Virus record (IMG/VR): IMGVR_UViG_3300048592_001380
Location: 1 to 39,521 of that record
Source of the DNA: a virus
DNA length: 39,521 nucleotides
Strand: one strand, 5' to 3'
A program made the translations under genes and the position numbers. The notes beneath the pieces are model-generated. The model saw nothing but the letters and a program-made list of their open reading frames with translations, had not been told where the DNA came from and searched no databases. Shown in pieces: positions 30,442 to 37,678 of this stretch (within the stretch, counting starts at the first letter, position 1; every line of letters starts with the position of its first letter).

Positions 30442-30806
30442 CGCCGCACCGCCGGTCCCCGCCCCGACGCCGCGCGGATCAGGTCGCGAGCCCTCACCTC
30501 GACCTCGCGCTCGCGGCCGGACATCTGCAGCCGCACGCGAACTCGGCGCGCGCCCAGGTCCGGCGTCGTCCGGTTCTTCAGGTCGCGCACCACGCGCCGG
30601 CCGTCGCGCACGGGCGGCACCGGGCCCAGCGAGACGACCTCGCCAGGGAACAGAAGCCCGTAGCGCTTCACGCGCACCCGGTCCCCCGCCTGCAGCGCCT
30701 CCAGCTCGCCCAGGCCCAGGTAGCTCAGCTCCCCGATCGCCTCGGGGCCCTTCGTGGTCGACGGGCTTGCGTCGCCCCGGTAGTTGCGCGCCTGGCTGAA
30801 CTTCAT
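30438..30806 (-). CDS. hypothetical early protein, possible beta-barrel nucleic-acid binder
   Basis: A 122-residue protein beginning MKFSQARNYRGDASPSTTKG. The centre (LQAGDRVRVKRYGLLFPGEV, SLGPVPPVRDGRRVVRDLKN) resembles a small KOW/Tudor-like barrel, and the C-terminal part (RRVRVRLQMSGREREVEVRA) is beta-rich and basic. AGGAGG precedes the ATG. The family is not recognised. Confidence 0.65.
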   Translation of the reverse strand: MKFSQARNYRGDASPSTTKGPEAIGELSYLGLGELEALQAGDRVRVKRYGLLFPGEVVSLGPVPPVRDGRRVVRDLKNRTTPDLGARRVRVRLQMSGREREVEVRARDLIRAASGRGPAVRR

Positions 30807-31177
30807 CGGCCCTCCTGGCTCGCCGCGGGAAGCTCTTCGCCAGGTCCGAAGATCCCCAGCACGACCACGTCAGAGGGGAGGGTTGTGGGGTCCTCGAGGA
30901 TCGCTGCGCGGGTGCCTCGCCACATCGCGACCAGCTTCTTCACAGGCTCGTCCTCGGTCTCGCCGCAGGAGAAGCACGTGCGGGGCCCGCCGGGACGCGG
31001 GCGCGTCACACCGTTGTGGAAGACCGGCACGCTGGCGAACACGCCCAACGTGAGGACAGGCTCGCAGTGGATGCGCCCGTCCGCGGCCCGGAGCACGACG
31101 ACGTAGCCCGCTGGGGCCGGGATCGCCTGTCCCGTGAACCTCTCCACGAATTCGTGGCAGATCCTCTGCGTCGTCAC
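30803..31177 (-). CDS. hypothetical early protein
   Basis: A 124-residue protein. It starts (V)TTQRICHEFVERFTGQAI, has beta-rich YVVVLRAADGRIHCEPVLTL, a Cys pair (TCFSCGETEDEP) and a C-terminal ILEDPTTLPSDVVVLGIFGP. The GTG at 31177 has GGAGGT five bases upstream, an excellent site; the longer frame has none. Possibly a small regulator. Family not recognised. Confidence 0.65.
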   Translation of the reverse strand: MTTQRICHEFVERFTGQAIPAPAGYVVVLRAADGRIHCEPVLTLGVFASVPVFHNGVTRPRPGGPRTCFSCGETEDEPVKKLVAMWRGTRAAILEDPTTLPSDVVVLGIFGPGEELPAASQEGR

Positions 31178-31246
31178 GAAACACCTCCAGCGCTCACCCG
31201 CGCGCACGTCTCCCGTCCGTTGTCTCGGTTGCTCCTGCAAGCCCTG

Positions 31247-31417
31247 CTACGGGGTCTCGGGCTGCCCCCTCGCGACAGGTCCGAGGGGGAGCGGACCGCA
31301 CTCCACCCCGGCGACCGAGACCGCCGTCCCGGCCGTACGTCCCGCGGCCCCGACGGCTGGCGCCAGCGCGCGGTCCGCGCTGGCGCCCAGGGCCTCTCTC
31401 TGGGTATTCATGGCCAT
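31247..31417 (-). CDS. possible small protein between hairpin arms
   Basis: A 56-residue frame, MAMNTQREALGASADRALAP, rich in Ala/Gly, whose ATG makes a TGATG overlap with the preceding gene stop. It contains an inverted repeat with 12-bp perfect arms (31359-31370 GGCGCCAGCGCG; 31376-31387) and a 5-base loop. The coupling supports translation, but composition is poor and the gap before the next gene is long. The hairpin could instead be a transcript-processing or attenuation element. Confidence 0.4.
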   Translation of the reverse strand: MAMNTQREALGASADRALAPAVGAAGRTAGTAVSVAGVECGPLPLGPVARGQPETP

Positions 31418-31827
31418 CACGCCGCCGCTCGCAGCGCCCGGGCCCGGCGGCGTTGCTTCGCCGCAGGCAGAGCCGCGATGTGGGCCTCGAGCCCACTCGC
31501 GTTCACCTTGTACCGCCGCGACGAGAGCCGGATCAGCCAGTGCTTGAGACCGCACTCGCGCTTCAGCGCGCGAAGCTGGCCCCTGGGCGTCGCTGCACGG
31601 ATGCCGAGCAACCTGCAGGCGACGTCGAGGTCGAGCATGTTGGCCTGCAGCCGCTCTCCCGCCAGCGGGTGCCTCGCCGTTTCAGCACGGAAGGCCTCCG
31701 CCTCGGCTTCAGCCTTGCGTCGAGCGGCCGCCTGGTCCCTCAGCAACCGCGCCAGGGCCTGGCTCGTCTCCGCCTGCTGGTCGAGCAGCCTCGCCACCAG
31801 CTCGTCCGGAGTCTCCATCGGCCTCAT
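31417..31827 (-). CDS. early protein with winged-helix/excisionase-like C-terminus
   Basis: A 136-residue protein. The N-terminal ~50 residues are a coiled coil (ELVARLLDQQAETSQALARL). Then MLDLDVACRLLGIRAATPRG, ALKRECGLKHWLIRLSSRRY and KVNASGLEAHIAALPAAKQ suggest an HTH and wing like MerR-type excisionases. No other excisionase is visible, so it may be the Xis of this phage or an early regulator. ATG start in an ATGA overlap. Confidence 0.55.
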   Translation of the reverse strand: MRPMETPDELVARLLDQQAETSQALARLLRDQAAARRKAEAEAEAFRAETARHPLAGERLQANMLDLDVACRLLGIRAATPRGQLRALKRECGLKHWLIRLSSRRYKVNASGLEAHIAALPAAKQRRRARALRAAA

Positions 31828-32387
31828 CGCTCCGACTCCGCCTTCGTCATCGCCGCCGCGACGGCCTGGCGCATCTGGACGGCCGCGTGCTCGACGTCCG
31901 CGAGCTCCCGATCCACCGAGGCGAGCTCCTGCAGCGTCGAACGGCCGTCCTCGAGGGCCAGGAACGTTTCGCGCGAGACATCGGCGATCTCGGAGGCCAG
32001 CCTTCCAGCCGACTCCGCCAGCGACGCCCGGACCGGGCGCGCCATCGCCGCCTCGAGCCGCCGGATCAGCCGTCGCACGGCTCGCGGGCCGGCGGGGTTG
32101 GGGGTGATCGCCAGGTGGCAGATGGTGCGGAGCGTGAGCTCCCGCTCGCCCAACAGCACGTCCCGGAAGTGCCGCGGGCTCTGCTCCCCGCTCAGTGCCG
32201 ACGAGTGCCCCGACGTCTCGTCGTGGGCGTCCGCCAGCACGGCCGCTTCCAGGTCCAGCACGTGCGGGTAGCGACGGTCCCAGTTCGGGCTGCGGACCGC
32301 CAGGCGGTCCCGAACCTGGGCCGTGAACGTTTCGTCCGGCCCTGCCGCCTGAGGCTCCGAAGACGCCATCTTGAGCACCGTGGACAT
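31824..32387 (-). CDS. hypothetical early protein
   Basis: A 187-residue protein, MSTVLKMASSEPQAAGPDE, then FTAQVRDRLAVRSPNWDRRY and two helical halves (AVRRLIRRLEAAMARPVRAS, LASVDRELADVEHAAVQMRQ). The ATG at 32387 has AGGAG five bases before it; a GTG five codons upstream is also open. The C-terminal ~70 residues are a probable coiled coil. No named family; possibly a recombination or nucleoid-binding factor. Confidence 0.65.
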   Translation of the reverse strand: MSTVLKMASSEPQAAGPDETFTAQVRDRLAVRSPNWDRRYPHVLDLEAAVLADAHDETSGHSSALSGEQSPRHFRDVLLGERELTLRTICHLAITPNPAGPRAVRRLIRRLEAAMARPVRASLAESAGRLASEIADVSRETFLALEDGRSTLQELASVDRELADVEHAAVQMRQAVAAAMTKAESER

Positions 32388-32394
32388 GACGCTC

Positions 32395-32793
32395 CTACGC
32401 ACCCACCTGGGACAGCTCGTGGGCGTCGCTCACGGGGTCGAGGGCCGCCGCAGCGACGGCCAGGTCGCGAGCCAGCTCCGCCGTGTACCAGTCGATCGGG
32501 GCCCCGACGTTGGGACGCGAGCCGTTCAGTGCGACCGCGAAGCGGCGGATTTCCAGGCGATCGGGCGCGCGGAGACGCCGCCGTGCTGCCGCCGGAAGGG
32601 CGTCGGGGTTGACCACGACATCGCCGTTGCCGTCGAGGCGGATCGTGTCCTTGCCGTAGACGAGGCAGAACGCACGGGCTGCCCGCAGTGCGAACCACGT
32701 AACCGGCTTCTCGTCGAGCGTCCAGTCGCTCGCGGCGGCCCTGAAGACCTCGCGCAGCCGGTTCCGGGTGGGAATGCTCAGCCCGTAGGACAT
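32395..32793 (-). CDS. hypothetical early protein
   Basis: A 132-residue protein starting MSYGLSIPTRNRLREVFRAA and containing EKPVTWFALRAARAFCLVYG and RLEIRRFAVALNGSRPNV. A stretch EIRRFAVALN recurs as EVRRFAVDLG in the next gene, so the two may be distant relatives. The ATG lies three bases after the upstream stop. Unrecognised family. Confidence 0.65.
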   Translation of the reverse strand: MSYGLSIPTRNRLREVFRAAASDWTLDEKPVTWFALRAARAFCLVYGKDTIRLDGNGDVVVNPDALPAAARRRLRAPDRLEIRRFAVALNGSRPNVGAPIDWYTAELARDLAVAAAALDPVSDAHELSQVGA

Positions 32794-32796
32794 GGC

Positions 32797-33147
32797 CTAC
32801 GCGACCGCGACCGGGCGGGGCGCGGCGGGGAGGGGGAAGGCGCGGAGCAGCTCGGCCAGGACGTCGTCCTCCGTGTCCCCCGTGCCGAGGTCCACAGCGA
32901 AGCGGCGCACCTCCGCCTCCGTCAGGTCGCGCAGGGGGACGAGGGCGTACTGCTCCGAGTAGGCCTGGCCGCGGCCGGCGGCCTGGACGAGCTCCACCCG
33001 CACCGTCTCGTCCGGGTTCGCCGCGACGAAGCTGCGGGCGGCGTGCAGTGCCTCGGGCGTGCAGGCGGCGCCGTCGGCGCCCACGTCCTCCACCGCCATC
33101 TCCAGCACCTCCACGATTGCGGCGTTCAGGTCCTTCATCGAACTCAT
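32797..33147 (-). CDS. hypothetical early protein, second gene after cro
   Basis: A 116-residue acidic protein, MSSMKDLNAAIVEVLEMAVE, then PEALHAARSFVAANPDETVR, and LRDLTEAEVRRFAVDLGTGD. GGAGC precedes the ATG. It lies 13 bases after the Cro-like gene in the leftward early operon. The shared EVRRFAV block links it to the following gene. Role unknown; early-operon position after cro suggests a regulator or host-takeover factor. Confidence 0.65.
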   Translation of the reverse strand: MSSMKDLNAAIVEVLEMAVEDVGADGAACTPEALHAARSFVAANPDETVRVELVQAAGRGQAYSEQYALVPLRDLTEAEVRRFAVDLGTGDTEDDVLAELLRAFPLPAAPRPVAVA

Positions 33148-33160
33148 GGCAGAGCTCCGA

Positions 33161-33412
33161 TCAGGCCGCGCTCCCGGGGGCCACCAGGTCCGCGGTGGCC
33201 TCCGGGGCGGGGGAAGTCGAGGGCGTCTCGGGAGGGAACAGGGCGGCCAGGGTGGTGTCGAGGGCCGCGGCGAGGCGGTGCGCCGTGTCGGTCCGGGTCT
33301 TGCTCTTCCCGGTCTCGATGCGCCGGATCATCTCGTACGAGAGGCCCGCCGCGACGGCGAGGGCTTCCCGGCTCATCCCCAGCTCGACCCTTCGGCTCCG
33401 GACGTGGTTCAC
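33161..33412 (-). CDS. Cro-like HTH (XRE) regulator
   Basis: An 83-residue DNA-binding protein. HTH: VRSRRVELGMSREALAVAAG, LSYEMIRRIETGKSKTRTDT (residues 4-43), then a dimer helix LAAALDTTLAALF and a Pro/Ser/Ala tail. The start GTG at 33412 is seven bases after the -10, so the mRNA is predicted leaderless. It faces the CI-like repressor across the operator. It probably acts as Cro to turn off the repressor. No ribosome site is present, consistent with leaderless translation. Confidence 0.88.
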   Translation of the reverse strand: MNHVRSRRVELGMSREALAVAAGLSYEMIRRIETGKSKTRTDTAHRLAAALDTTLAALFPPETPSTSPAPEATADLVAPGSAA

Positions 33413-33419
33413 GAGGTTT

Positions 33420-33448
33420 AATCTAGTTCCCACGTCCGGTTCTGTCAA
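33420..33448 (-). promoter_or_regulatory. leftward early promoter (PR-like)
   Basis: On the minus strand: TTGACA (33448-33443, perfect), 17-base spacer, TAGATT (33425-33420, four of six). Transcription would begin at the start codon of the Cro-like gene. It drives the whole early operon. The -35 is overlapped by the palindromic operator at 33446-33456. Confidence 0.85.
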
Positions 33449-33478
33449 GTCACTTGGGGATCTTTTAGGCACTTGGGG
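33446..33478. promoter_or_regulatory. operator with repeated CACTTGG half-sites
   Basis: CAAGTCACTTG at 33446-33456 is a palindrome with 5-base arms and overlaps the -35 of the early promoter. CACTTGGGG occurs at 33451-33459 and again at 33470-33478, 19 bases apart, about two helical turns. Repressor bound here would block the early promoter and could act on its own. The promoter for the repressor itself is not clear. Confidence 0.65.
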
Positions 33479-33500
33479 CCAGATAAGCCCCCATGCAACC

Positions 33501-34235
33501 ATGCTTGTGGTGCCGAAGGCTGTTGAGGGTGAACTACTTAGGGCTTGGCGTGAGCAGCTTGGGCTCAGCCAGGACGAGCTAGGCTCCCGCCTCAAGAACC
33601 CGATCGACGGCAGCCCGCTCGGCCGCTACGAGCGCGGCATCCAGCGCCCCAGCGTCCGCCAGCTCCTGAACCTGATCTCGGGCCTGGACATCCCCGGCCG
33701 GGACGACGCGGAGCGGCTCGCCCGCTTCTTCCACGGCCCGGAGTGGCGGGAGACGGTGGTTCCGAAGGACTTCGCGGACTACTGCTGGGTGCGGGAGGAC
33801 GCGGAGGTGGGCGCGGGCCCGGGCACGGAGTGGCACGACTCCTGGAACGACGGCGGCGAGCCGCTGCCGTTCCTCGAGCGGGACGTGGTGGGCCTGGGCG
33901 GGCTGGAGCGGGTGCGCCTGGTGCGGATCGCGCGAGGCAACCGCGGCAAGTCGATGCTGCCGACGCTGCGACCGGGGGCCCGCCTGCTGGTCCAGCTCGG
34001 CCCGTTCGAGCGGATCTCCCAGGGCGACCTGTACGTGGTCGTCCGCCCCCACGAGGGCGCGGTGGTGAAGCGCGTGTTCCAGGCAGGCGAAGCCCTGCTG
34101 CTCTGGTCCGACAACCCCGACTACACCCCCCAGCGCGAAGAAGTCACCCCGGAAGAAGGCGACCTGAACGAGGTGATCAAGGCCCGGGTCCGGAGGGTGA
34201 TCCAGGACGAAGGCGAGGACGAGAAGACGCCGTGA
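33501..34235 (+). CDS. CI/LexA-like prophage repressor
   Basis: A 244-residue repressor. N-terminal HTH: ELLRAWREQLGLSQDELGSR, then GRYERGIQRPSVRQLLNLIS. C-terminal S24/LexA-type domain: RGNRGKSMLPTLRPGARLLV with nucleophile Ser151, GDLYVVVRPHEGAVVKRVFQ with Lys190. Ala-Gly at residues 105-106 is a candidate self-cleavage site, so RecA-dependent induction is plausible. It maintains lysogeny by binding the CACTTGG operators. The start ATG at 33501 has no ribosome site; GTGs just inside are alternatives. It is divergent from the Cro-like gene. Confidence 0.92.
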   Translation: MLVVPKAVEGELLRAWREQLGLSQDELGSRLKNPIDGSPLGRYERGIQRPSVRQLLNLISGLDIPGRDDAERLARFFHGPEWRETVVPKDFADYCWVREDAEVGAGPGTEWHDSWNDGGEPLPFLERDVVGLGGLERVRLVRIARGNRGKSMLPTLRPGARLLVQLGPFERISQGDLYVVVRPHEGAVVKRVFQAGEALLLWSDNPDYTPQREEVTPEEGDLNEVIKARVRRVIQDEGEDEKTP

Positions 34236-34251
34236 GGCGAGGAGGGCTCGC

Positions 34252-34752
34252 ATGGCCTTGGTGAAGTGTCCCGACTGCGGTCACGATGTCAGCGAAGCCG
34301 CACCCTCCTGTCCGGGCTGTGGCAGGCCGGCACCGTACTGGTCGAAAGAGCAAGAGCAGTCCATCAAGGACCGAAAGTCTCGCGACCTCTACTACCTCTC
34401 GGTCGGCTGCCTCGGGCTGATCGGCCTGACCGCGCTGCTGTGTCTGATGGGGCCCCTGATGGGCCTTCTGGGAATCAGCATGCCCCCGGCGGCGACGTCG
34501 GCGCCCACCGCAAAGAAGCAGGAAAAGAGCGACTGGCGCCGCGTCTGGAGGGAGAACCATCGCCTCGATGATGGCGCTCGGAAGTTCATGGTCTCCGGCA
34601 TGCTGAGAAAGGCCGGCGAGCGCTGCGACGAGATCGAGAGGATGATCATGGGCGCGCCGGGAACCTGGACGGTGTCGTGTGCTCCGGGCTACCGGTACCT
34701 GTTCGTGTTCGACGAGCACGGCGAGTACCAGAGCGCGATGCGCCTGCCGTGA
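34252..34752 (+). CDS. zinc-ribbon membrane protein, lysogenic accessory
   Basis: A 166-residue protein. The N-terminus has a four-cysteine zinc ribbon (KCPDCGHDVSEAAPSCPGCG), a short charged linker, one hydrophobic segment of about 30 residues (LSVGCLGLIGLTALLCLMGP, possibly a hairpin), and a soluble C-terminal domain (RYLFVFDEHGEYQSAM). AGGAGGG precedes the ATG. It lies 16 bases after the repressor and is probably expressed in the lysogen with it. Similar zinc-ribbon plus membrane proteins are common bacterial proteins of unknown function; a superinfection-exclusion or membrane-sensing role is possible. Confidence 0.75.
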   Translation: MALVKCPDCGHDVSEAAPSCPGCGRPAPYWSKEQEQSIKDRKSRDLYYLSVGCLGLIGLTALLCLMGPLMGLLGISMPPAATSAPTAKKQEKSDWRRVWRENHRLDDGARKFMVSGMLRKAGERCDEIERMIMGAPGTWTVSCAPGYRYLFVFDEHGEYQSAMRLP

Positions 34753-34830
34753 GGAGTCCCGGGCCTGGACCGGGACATCGGGCGCCGGTGACGGAGGGTG
34801 CAGAAGGCGGCCGTCAAGCCCTAAAACACT

Positions 34831-34937
34831 GAAGCCGGCCCTTTCGAGCCGGCTTCGCACCTGGTCTCGAAAGACCAGGGGGGGTTGATGAAGATAACGA
34901 TAGGTCCGGAAGGCGTGCCTGTCAAGGGCGGCACGCC
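34831..34937 (+). other. triple-hairpin leader upstream of the NYN gene
   Basis: Three perfect inverted repeats in 107 bases. GAAGCCGGC/GCCGGCTTC at 34831-34839/34848-34856, CCTGGTCT/AGACCAGG at 34860-34867/34872-34879 (loop CGAA), and GGCGTGCC/GGCACGCC at 34912-34919/34930-34937. On the minus strand the first is followed by AGTGTTTT and might terminate. On plus there is no T-run. The whole 34753-34951 gap has no gene; the last hairpin ends 14 bases before the NYN start. Confidence 0.65.
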
Positions 34938-34951
34938 AGGCAGGGTCTGAC

Positions 34952-35572
34952 ATGGCGCGGGTGCGGGTCTACGTCGACGGGTTCAACCTGTACTACCGGG
35001 CCCTGCGCCGGACACCGTACCGGTGGCTGGACATCGGGGCTCTTTGCGGGGCGCTCCTACCCGGCGACGACATCGAGGCCATCCGATACTTCACGGCGAC
35101 GGTGGCGGGCCGGCGCGATGACCCCGGAAAGCCACAGCGCCAGCAGATCTTCTTCCGCGCGCTCCGCACGATCCCAGGCCTGACGATCCACCTCGGCCAG
35201 TTCCGCACGCGATCCAATCAACTGCCGTTGACCGGCGTCACTCCAGTCCAGTTCGTCTGGGTCGACCGGACGGAGGAGAAGGGCTCCGACGTCAACCTCG
35301 CGGCCTACCTGCTTGCGGATGCGTTCCAGGGCCGCTACGACGTCGGGGTGGTCGTGTCGAACGACTCGGACCTGCTGACCGCCGTGCGGCTGGTGCGCGA
35401 GGAGACCGGCAAGGCCGTCGGAGTCCTGAACCCGTCGGAGAAGGACGGCCACGCGCTGCAGAAGCACGCGACGTTCTGCAAGAGCATCCGGCAGAAGCAC
35501 CTGGTCGCCGCGCAGTTCCCGGCGACGCTCACGGACAGCAAGGGCAAGTTCCACAAGCCGGCGGGATGGTGA
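34952..35572 (+). CDS. NYN-domain (PIN-like) ribonuclease
   Basis: A 206-residue NYN nuclease. Acidic catalytic residues are RVRVYVDGFNLYYRAL (Asp9, Asn12), EKGSDVNLAAYLLADA (Asp113) and VVVSNDSDLLTAVRLV (Asp138, Asp140), in the family order. Such enzymes cut RNA (tRNA, rRNA or mRNA) with a metal ion. The C-terminus is Lys-rich (KSIRQKHLVAAQ). It starts the group of coupled genes that ends with integrase. A defensive or toxin-like function is the main hypothesis; phage NYN proteins occur in anti-phage loci. The ATG has no strong ribosome site but follows a hairpin-rich leader. Confidence 0.9.
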   Translation: MARVRVYVDGFNLYYRALRRTPYRWLDIGALCGALLPGDDIEAIRYFTATVAGRRDDPGKPQRQQIFFRALRTIPGLTIHLGQFRTRSNQLPLTGVTPVQFVWVDRTEEKGSDVNLAAYLLADAFQGRYDVGVVVSNDSDLLTAVRLVREETGKAVGVLNPSEKDGHALQKHATFCKSIRQKHLVAAQFPATLTDSKGKFHKPAGW

Positions 35573-36129
35573 CCATGAAAGGGGCTCGCCGACTAGCGAC
35601 GAAGGCTCGCCCGAAACAGCCGCGGTTGCCGTTTGGCCCCGAAGGCGTGCCCCGAATCGAGGACCAGATCCACGCCTACTTCAAGGCGAAGGAAGAAGAA
35701 CGCTGCCGGGCGCTCGAGGCGGAGAAGCGCGCCGAGGGTAAGACGGGCGAGGCCGCCGAGGTGAAACGTCGGGAGATCGCGAAGCCGTGGACCCGCCGCG
35801 GGGCCGGCCTCTGTCCGTCGGAGCTGCTGGAGCTGGTGACGGCCTTCGACTACGACCTCGAGGCGCCGGGCTTCGTCGAGTACTGCCGAACCCGCGGTGT
35901 GGCTCACGTGATCGGCGAAGGGCGCCGGCAGGCGTTGATGGCGGACCTCCAGCGAACCAAGTCGGCGTTCATGCGGGACGCCTACTTCCGCTCGGCCGAG
36001 CGCATCGGCGGGAAGAAAGCGCACCGGTTCACCGATGCCGAGATGGAGACCCACTGGCGGATCGTGCTGTTGGGCCGAGCTGCGCTTCAGGACTGCTGGG
36101 AGCTGTTCCAGGCGAGGGGGAAGGCATGA
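35566..36129 (+). CDS. unknown protein coupled to NYN nuclease
   Basis: A 187-residue protein of unrecognised family. The N-terminal ~70 residues are charged (KARPKQPRLPFGPEG, then the helix KEEERCRALEAEKRAEGKTG), the rest helical (CPSELLELVTAFDYDLEAPG, MADLQRTKSAFMRDAYFRSA). ATG at 35566 overlaps the NYN stop by seven bases, or ATG at 35575 leaves a two-base gap. The stop overlaps the exonuclease ATG as ATGA. Its tight linkage suggests a partner, inhibitor or specificity subunit of NYN or the exonuclease. No membrane segment. Confidence 0.7.
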   Translation: MVTMKGARRLATKARPKQPRLPFGPEGVPRIEDQIHAYFKAKEEERCRALEAEKRAEGKTGEAAEVKRREIAKPWTRRGAGLCPSELLELVTAFDYDLEAPGFVEYCRTRGVAHVIGEGRRQALMADLQRTKSAFMRDAYFRSAERIGGKKAHRFTDAEMETHWRIVLLGRAALQDCWELFQARGKA

Positions 36130-37412
36130 ACGACCTTCGAATCGGCGGCGCGCCCATGGCGGTGGTCGACCTGGAAACGACTGGCATCTACGCGGGCGGG
36201 CACGAGCGCATCGTCGAGGTGGGCATCGTGCGGCTCAATTCCGCCGGCGAGGTCGAGGACGAGTACACGACCCTCGTGAACGCCCAGCGCGACGTCGGCC
36301 GGACGGACATCCACGGCATCAAGGCGGCCGACATCCAACACGCGCCGGTGTTCGAGGAGATCGCCGGCGACGTGGGCTCGCGGCTGGAGGGCGCGATCCT
36401 GGTCGGCCACAACCTGCGCTTCGACGTCGGGTTCCTTCGCGCCGAATACGGCCGGCTCGGCGTCGAGATGCCTCCTCTCCCGGGCCTGTGCACCCTGCAC
36501 CTGGCGTACAAGCTGCTGCCGGAGGCGCCGTCCCGGAACCTCGGGACGTGCTGCTACCAGCTCGGCGTTCGGCACGAGGACGAGCACGTGGCCATCGCGG
36601 ACGCGCGCGCGACGGCGGCGATCGCCCGGCTCTTCCTCGACATGGCGCGCGAGCAAGGGATGACGCGCCTCGAGGACCTCGGCTGCAAGTGCACGGAACT
36701 GCCCCCTGCGCCTTGGGTGCCGTTTCGACCCAGCGGCCGCGCGCTTCCCCGGGAGGCGGCCGCTCAACGGACCCGCGAGGAGCGGTCGTACCTGGCGCGG
36801 CTGGTCGAGAGCATGCTGGCGGACGATGCGCCGGACGCGCAGTCGGCCGAGTACATGAGCCTGCTGGACCGCGCGCTCGAGGATCGCCGGGTGACGCCGG
36901 CCGAAGCGGAAACGCTGGTCCGGGTGGCTACAGAGCTCGGGCTCAGCAGGTCGGACGTCCAGACGGCGCACCGAACCTACCTCGCAGGCCTGGTCGCCGA
37001 GGCGATGTCGGACTCCGTGATCACCCCGACCGAGCGAGGCGACCTCGAGCTGGTGACCGAGTTGCTGGGGCTCAACACTGCGGCGCTCGAGGCGCTCCTG
37101 GCCGGTCCGCCGCCGACCGTGGCGCCGCGAGTCGCCAGCGCCGCCGCGTCGGAACTGGCCGGGAAGACGGTGTGCTTCACAGGCGAGATCACGGCTCTGC
37201 ATCAAGGCGAGCGGATCACCCGAGCGATGGCTGAGGGCCTCGCTGCGCAGGCTGGACTCGTTGTCCTTCCGAGGGTCACGAAGAAGCTGGACATCCTCGT
37301 CGTCGCGGACCCCGACACGATGTCGCTCAAGGCCCAGGCGGCCCACCGGAACGGAACCCGGATCATGGCCCAGGCGGCGTTCTGGAAGGCGATCGGCGTG
37401 GCGGTGGTGTGA
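36126..37412 (+). CDS. DEDDh exonuclease with TerB-like middle and BRCT domain
   Basis: A 428-residue three-part protein. Residues ~10-175 are a DnaQ-type 3'-5' exonuclease: MAVVDLETTG (Asp15, Glu17), LVGHNLRFDVGFL (Asp100), HVAIADARATAAI (His154, Asp159). Residues ~220-330 are acidic helices (LVESMLADDAPDAQ, TPAEAETLVRVATELGLS, VITPTERGDLELVTELLGL) like TerB domains. Residues ~345-428 are a BRCT module (LAGKTVCFTGEITALHQGE, TKKLDILVVADPDTMSLKA, RIMAQAAFWKAIG). DnaQ-BRCT proteins are known in bacteria, mostly of unclear role. ATG in an ATGA overlap. No polymerase is linked, so proofreading is unlikely; nucleic-acid turnover in defence or repair fits better. Confidence 0.9.
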   Translation: MNDLRIGGAPMAVVDLETTGIYAGGHERIVEVGIVRLNSAGEVEDEYTTLVNAQRDVGRTDIHGIKAADIQHAPVFEEIAGDVGSRLEGAILVGHNLRFDVGFLRAEYGRLGVEMPPLPGLCTLHLAYKLLPEAPSRNLGTCCYQLGVRHEDEHVAIADARATAAIARLFLDMAREQGMTRLEDLGCKCTELPPAPWVPFRPSGRALPREAAAQRTREERSYLARLVESMLADDAPDAQSAEYMSLLDRALEDRRVTPAEAETLVRVATELGLSRSDVQTAHRTYLAGLVAEAMSDSVITPTERGDLELVTELLGLNTAALEALLAGPPPTVAPRVASAAASELAGKTVCFTGEITALHQGERITRAMAEGLAAQAGLVVLPRVTKKLDILVVADPDTMSLKAQAAHRNGTRIMAQAAFWKAIGVAVV

Positions 37413-37678
37413 AGGAGAGGGTTGGCGAGGTCGCCCGCCACGAGGCGCGGGAACTCGTGATTCTGGCGCTGCGCCTGCTCAAGGACGGGCTTTCCTTCGC
37501 GCTGCTGTGGGTCCTGCTGGCTCTCGTACACGGGCTGCAGGAGCTTCTGCCGCTGCCCGGGTTTGCTGCTCGCCTCCTCGATTGGCTGCACCAGTTGTCT
37601 GCGGTGCTCCTATACTTGATGCTGGCGGTTGGGGCGCTGGAGAACGTGCTAAGGGCGCGGAAGCGGAGGCGAGGATGA
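37409..37678 (+). CDS. small two-span membrane protein
   Basis: An 89-residue protein with two hydrophobic segments (LSFALLWVLLALVHGLQELL at ~28-47 and LSAVLLYLMLAVGALENVL at ~63-81), an amphipathic N-terminal helix and a basic end (RARKRRRG). GTG start in a GTGA overlap with the exonuclease stop; its own stop overlaps the next ATG. The pair of membrane genes is coupled to the nucleases. It may be a membrane effector or anchor. Confidence 0.7.
   Translation: MKERVGEVARHEARELVILALRLLKDGLSFALLWVLLALVHGLQELLPLPGFAARLLDWLHQLSAVLLYLMLAVGALENVLRARKRRRG

Noticed and set aside
34831-34856. First NYN-leader hairpin as a plain plus-strand terminator of the repressor operon
   Set aside because: There is no T-run on the plus strand; T residues follow only on the minus strand, where no upstream gene is present.
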